Assembly: GCA_965250195.1 (NCBI GenBank)
Contig: OZ252295.1
Coordinates: 1,798,001-1,862,000 of the forward strand
Direction: 5' to 3'
Length of the DNA stretch: 64,000 nt
Source of the DNA: CAUZIR01 sp965250195
GTDB taxonomy: Bacteria > Chloroflexota > Dehalococcoidia > Lucifugimonadales > UBA2962
A program made the position numbers and the translations under genes. Shown here one piece after another: positions 61,208 to 64,000 of this stretch. How positions within the stretch are numbered: the first letter of the stretch is position 1; every line of letters begins with the position of its first letter. The notes below the pieces were generated by a model. The model made no database searches, was not told the DNA's origin, and saw only the letters and a program-made list of their open reading frames with translations.

Positions 61208-61231
61208 AAGGCCCTCCGGAGGGAGGGCCTT
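61208..61231 (-). terminator. Attenuator terminator in the aroF leader
   Basis: On the minus strand AAGGCCCTCC pairs perfectly with GGAGGGCCTT around a 4-nt loop, followed by TTCTATT. It lies only 20 nt before the aroF TTG. An alternative pairing for its 5' arm exists at 61273-61282. Confidence 0.8.
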
Positions 61232-61259
61232 ATCGCACTTGCTACCGGTTCGTCGTTCT

Positions 61260-61343
61260 CTAACGTCGGCCGAGGTCCTCCCATTCGCCTTGCGGCGGGT
61301 AAAAGCTCCAAAAATATAAGCTGCGGATCGCTCGGTTCAACAT
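61260..61343 (-). CDS. Leader peptide of aroF rich in aromatic residues
   Basis: ATG at 61343 opens a 27-codon ORF ending TAG at 61260. Residues 9-15 are LYFWSFY, and another Trp occurs at 21. Seven of 27 residues are Tyr, Phe or Trp. The clustering and the downstream terminator are the signature of a ribosome-stalling leader peptide. The Shine-Dalgarno (TAGGTAGAG) is weak. Confidence 0.75.
   Translation of the reverse strand: MLNRAIRSLYFWSFYPPQGEWEDLGRR
61273..61282 (-). promoter_or_regulatory. Antiterminator segment of the aroF leader
   Basis: GGGAGGACCT on the minus strand, within leader codons 21-24, can pair with AGGCCCTCCC (61230-61221), the 5' arm of the terminator, at nine of ten positions. 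A ribosome stalled at the upstream aromatic codons would leave this segment free, while a ribosome at the stop codon would cover it. Confidence 0.6.
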
Positions 61344-61406
61344 CTCTACCTAAAGTCTACTACTAACGCTTCGTCCCAGGCCCTTTGTACCCGGCATACG
61401 GGCCCG

Positions 61407-62471
61407 TTAGAACGTCAGCAGCGCCCGTCCGGCGATCTTGCCGTTCGTCAGATCACTCATCGCCTCGTTCGCCTGCTCAATCGGGTAGTGCCGCGTGACC
61501 AGCTTGTCCAGCGGGAACTTCCCCTCGGCATTTAACCGGAGGTACATCGGAAAGTCCCTGTCGGGGACCGCCGAGCCGTGGCTGCCCCGGAACTGGCGCT
61601 GATGGTAGACGAAGTGCTCGGCGTTCAGCTTGAACTCCGGCTGCGGCCAGCCAATCATCACCGCCATGCCGCCCACGTTGTCGCCGCCCGGCCCGCCGCC
61701 GCGCACCATCGGCAAAATGAGCTCGTGCGTGGGGATCGAGCCCACCGCGTCGAAGGCGAAGTCAGCGCCGTTGCCCGTTATCTCCCACACCGCCTCGATG
61801 GGGTCCACCTTCTTGGAGTTGATCGTATGGGTCGCCCCCCAGCCCTTGGAGAATTCCAGCTTCTCGTCGTCGATATCGACAGCGATCAGCGGGTACGCCT
61901 GCAATAGCGAAGCCATCTTGATGGCGGACAGCCCGACGCCCCCGGCGCCGATCACCACTACCGAGTCTTCAGGCCGCACCTTCGCCGTGTGGTATACGGC
62001 GCCAGCGCCGGTCAATACTGCACAACCAACAATGGAACTCTCCATCGTAGCCTGATCTGCTGGTATTTTGACTGCCAGTTGGTCGCTGACCAGGCAATCC
62101 TCGGCGAACGTCCCCACCGGTCCGTGAACCAGCTCGCCCCTGAACTTCACGCCAATCGGGCTGAGGCCGTCGATGAAGCCTCGTCCCGGGAACCCGTCCC
62201 TGGGAACCCAGGTAGTGATAGCGTGGTCGCCCTCTTTCAAATGAGTCACGTCCTTGCCGACGTGCGTCACCACGCCCACACCCTCGTGGCCGAGAAGCTG
62301 CGGGCACTGGTCGTCGGGGACCAGTTGGAGCTGGTGGACCTGCGAAAGACACAGTCCCGTTGCTGACTGTTTGACGATCACCTGGTGCGGTCCGGGGTCC
62401 GGCACCTCCATCTCGTCGATAGCCATCCGCTGGTTGGTCCCGACCATTACGGCCGCCCGCGTCTTCAACAT
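61407..62471 (-). CDS. Zinc-type alcohol dehydrogenase family protein
   Basis: This 354-aa MDR enzyme has GHEGVGVV with the catalytic zinc ligands (Cys in TGLCLSQ, His-Glu in the GHE motif) and the GAGGVGLSA cofactor loop. The four-cysteine structural zinc lobe of classical ADHs is missing: the sequence between about 90 and 120 has no Cys cluster. It oxidises an alcohol with NAD(P). It is the gene upstream of the aroF leader and probably not part of that operon. Confidence 0.85.
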   Translation of the reverse strand: MLKTRAAVMVGTNQRMAIDEMEVPDPGPHQVIVKQSATGLCLSQVHQLQLVPDDQCPQLLGHEGVGVVTHVGKDVTHLKEGDHAITTWVPRDGFPGRGFIDGLSPIGVKFRGELVHGPVGTFAEDCLVSDQLAVKIPADQATMESSIVGCAVLTGAGAVYHTAKVRPEDSVVVIGAGGVGLSAIKMASLLQAYPLIAVDIDDEKLEFSKGWGATHTINSKKVDPIEAVWEITGNGADFAFDAVGSIPTHELILPMVRGGGPGGDNVGGMAVMIGWPQPEFKLNAEHFVYHQRQFRGSHGSAVPDRDFPMYLRLNAEGKFPLDKLVTRHYPIEQANEAMSDLTNGKIAGRALLTF

Positions 62472-62755
62472 CGCTACTCCTCGTATACTGGTTGATGGAA
62501 CGACTTCCTCGTATAGGAAGAATCTATCGAACCGATAAGTAAATAGGGTTTCTCTAATATCGGGCGACCGTTTTACCGGTGCCAGATATCACACACCAGC
62601 GGAATCCTAACATACGACACCACCCTCAAACGGACGGCTCCGGTCCTGCCCTGCATCCCGGTGATGGCCCGTTTTCGTACATATTAAAGAGCACCATCAG
62701 GGACTGGATTTTGAGCATTTTCGGAAAGACGAAACTTAGGTACGGCCGCATACGC

Positions 62756-63487
62756 ATGCTGCTGGTGCTGGGCCTCGTGCTCGCCGCCGCCGTCACGGGC
62801 GCCGCCAAGTGCGAGGGACGCTTCTCCGGCGGCACGGAGGACTTCACCGAAGAGCGTCTGGAGACCGCCATCACCATCGGCCAGAGCGACGCCGACTACG
62901 GCCTCACGCTGGCGGCGGTGGCGGCCTACATGGCCGAGTTCGCCTTCGGTTTCCAGGTGGAGGTCGTGTCCCTCGCTGCCGGAGAAGTGCAGACTGCGCT
63001 GGAGAGCGGCCGGGTCGACCTCGTCCTGGACGCCGGTCAGCCAGACATCGACGAATGGTTCAAGGCGGCCGTAACGAACGGGACCATCCTCAGCACGGGG
63101 ACCACATATATCGACGAGGACGACTTCCCCGTCAGCGGGGCGGTGAGCCCGAGGCTGGCGGAGCTGGGAGCTGACTTCGTCGCGACCCTGACGGTCATGG
63201 AGCTGCGCCAGTCGCGGTTGGAAGAGACCGAGACGTGGTGGCACGACAACGATATCGACGGCGAGTTCCGCGCCGCCATCTACTTTCTGTGGAACTTCAA
63301 CTACGAAGACGACTGGAAATCGTGGATGAAGTGGGATCCGGCAGAGCGCGTCCGCCAGCAGCTCGAACGCTTCGCCAAGGTGCGTTACCCTGATTTGTAC
63401 GAGGGCATCGAGTACAACGAGCGCTTCAATCCCATTGTCTACGACGAGAACGGCACCCCCATACCCGTTAACTACGACGACGAGTAG
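62756..63487 (+). CDS. Exported binding-protein-like domain
   Basis: From ATG at 62756 the 243-aa product has a hydrophobic signal (LLVLGLVLAAAVTGA) and a domain beginning AITIGQSDADYG. Its VDLVLDAGQPDIDEWF segment is similar to the first lobe of glycine-betaine/OpuAC-type binding proteins. It is shorter than a full binding protein, and the second lobe differs. No ABC transporter genes are adjacent. The frame is open from 62579, so an earlier start is possible. Confidence 0.6.
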   Translation: MLLVLGLVLAAAVTGAAKCEGRFSGGTEDFTEERLETAITIGQSDADYGLTLAAVAAYMAEFAFGFQVEVVSLAAGEVQTALESGRVDLVLDAGQPDIDEWFKAAVTNGTILSTGTTYIDEDDFPVSGAVSPRLAELGADFVATLTVMELRQSRLEETETWWHDNDIDGEFRAAIYFLWNFNYEDDWKSWMKWDPAERVRQQLERFAKVRYPDLYEGIEYNERFNPIVYDENGTPIPVNYDDE

Positions 63488-63499
63488 GGTAGCCGCCCT

Positions 63500-64000
63500 C
63501 TAAAGGGAACTGGCTAACTCGGCCCAGTCTCGCACCATTTGGCGCTGCCCGCCGGTGTAAGGCGAGCCCATGGGCCCGCCGATCAGGCCGTCCCGCATCC
63601 GGCCCATCTCGTCCAGTGCCTGCTGACCGGACAGGCCGCAGCGCACCAGCCAGCAGCCCACCACCGCGCCCGTCCTGCCCATGCCGATCATGCAGTGCAC
63701 GTAGACCACCTCGCCCGCTTCGAGCGCCCCATCGACAGTGTCCAGCACTCGCACCATGATCTCCGGTTCGGGCGGCGTCATATCGGGAATCGGGAACCTA
63801 ATGTAGGCGGCGGCCTTGCCCCGCAACGCGGCCTCGTCTACCAGGACGTCTGAATAGGGTTCCAACTCGCCCGCCTCTGTCAGGTCGATGAACGTCGTAA
63901 TCCCGGCGTCCAGTAGTGAACGCAGCTTCGGCCGGGCGACGTCGCCGTCCAGCGAACCGGGATAGCTACCCGCCATGAACCGGCCGGGGCTCACCCAGTA
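63500..64000 (-). CDS. Dual-specificity protein phosphatase-like, partial at right edge
   Basis: The 167 codons in the window encode a Cys-based phosphatase: the HCMIGMGRTG P-loop (HCx5R), an upstream IPDMTPPE with the general-acid Asp, and the GRFMAGSYPG N-terminal motif. GTG at 63994 could start it, but the frame continues through TYR-TRP to the window edge, and homologues extend further. The true start is probably outside. It dephosphorylates phospho-Tyr/Ser/Thr or a small molecule. Confidence 0.82.
   Translation of the reverse strand, partial: YWVSPGRFMAGSYPGSLDGDVARPKLRSLLDAGITTFIDLTEAGELEPYSDVLVDEAALRGKAAAYIRFPIPDMTPPEPEIMVRVLDTVDGALEAGEVVYVHCMIGMGRTGAVVGCWLVRCGLSGQQALDEMGRMRDGLIGGPMGSPYTGGQRQMVRDWAELASSL

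Overview
The window is GC-rich bacterial DNA. It has short Shine-Dalgarno-led genes, many TTG/GTG starts and frequent 4-nt gene overlaps. From about 18.7 kb onward the gene set is oligotrophic and catabolic: phosphotriesterase-like hydrolases, proline-iminopeptidase-like alpha/beta hydrolases, an enolase-superfamily enzyme, SMP-30, pirin, amidohydrolase, flavin oxidoreductases and kelch lipoproteins. This recalls Chloroflexota of the SAR202/Dehalococcoidia type. The taxonomic call is inference; no rRNA or marker-gene tree is available here.

Layout. (1) 1-7.0 kb: a degraded accessory segment. An IS1-type DDE transposase and a coupled passenger gene lie between two 251-bp inverted copies (532-782 and 6445-6695) of the transposase 5' region plus a divergent gene start. 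Inside are a disrupted ParB-like gene and a 944-aa surface metallopeptidase-like protein with twelve WVQDGI repeats. (2) 7.0-18.4 kb: two divergent operons around a small HTH regulator with tandem palindromic operators. The left operon encodes a P-loop ATPase and small membrane proteins. The right operon encodes secreted or membrane-anchored beta-rich proteins, a 1080-aa repeat-rich protein and a lectin-like tip protein. It looks like an uncharacterised integrated virus or envelope-appendage module. (3) 18.36-18.68 kb: integrase-arm-like repeats and a 3' fragment of tRNA-Trp, read as the attachment-site boundary. The integrase is not in the window.

(4) 18.7-64 kb: chromosome-like. In order: PAS sensor and SDR; amidase plus two flavoprotein genes; amidohydrolase; tRNA-Leu and tRNA-Cys; three kelch lipoproteins with pirin; a block of phosphotriesterase-like, MetE-like and alpha/beta hydrolase genes with nucleoside hydrolase and cytidine deaminase; ImuB with DUF6504 behind a LexA-type palindrome; HU; SMP-30, DUF3500, enolase-superfamily, YbaK and alanine racemase; two MFS transporters; a methyltransferase; tRNA-Leu; GNAT, NHL and epimerase genes; NnrE; DAHP synthase with a transcription attenuator; a zinc alcohol dehydrogenase; a periplasmic binding-like protein; and a partial dual-specificity phosphatase.

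How the parts work together. The catabolic genes suggest scavenging of esters, lactones, amides and nucleosides. DAHP synthase appears to be controlled by ribosome stalling on an aromatic-rich leader peptide. A related intergenic leader repeat precedes at least three genes (MetE-like, SDR, alr). Two genes have no plausible ATG/GTG/TTG start but have an ATC codon at ideal distance from a strong Shine-Dalgarno.
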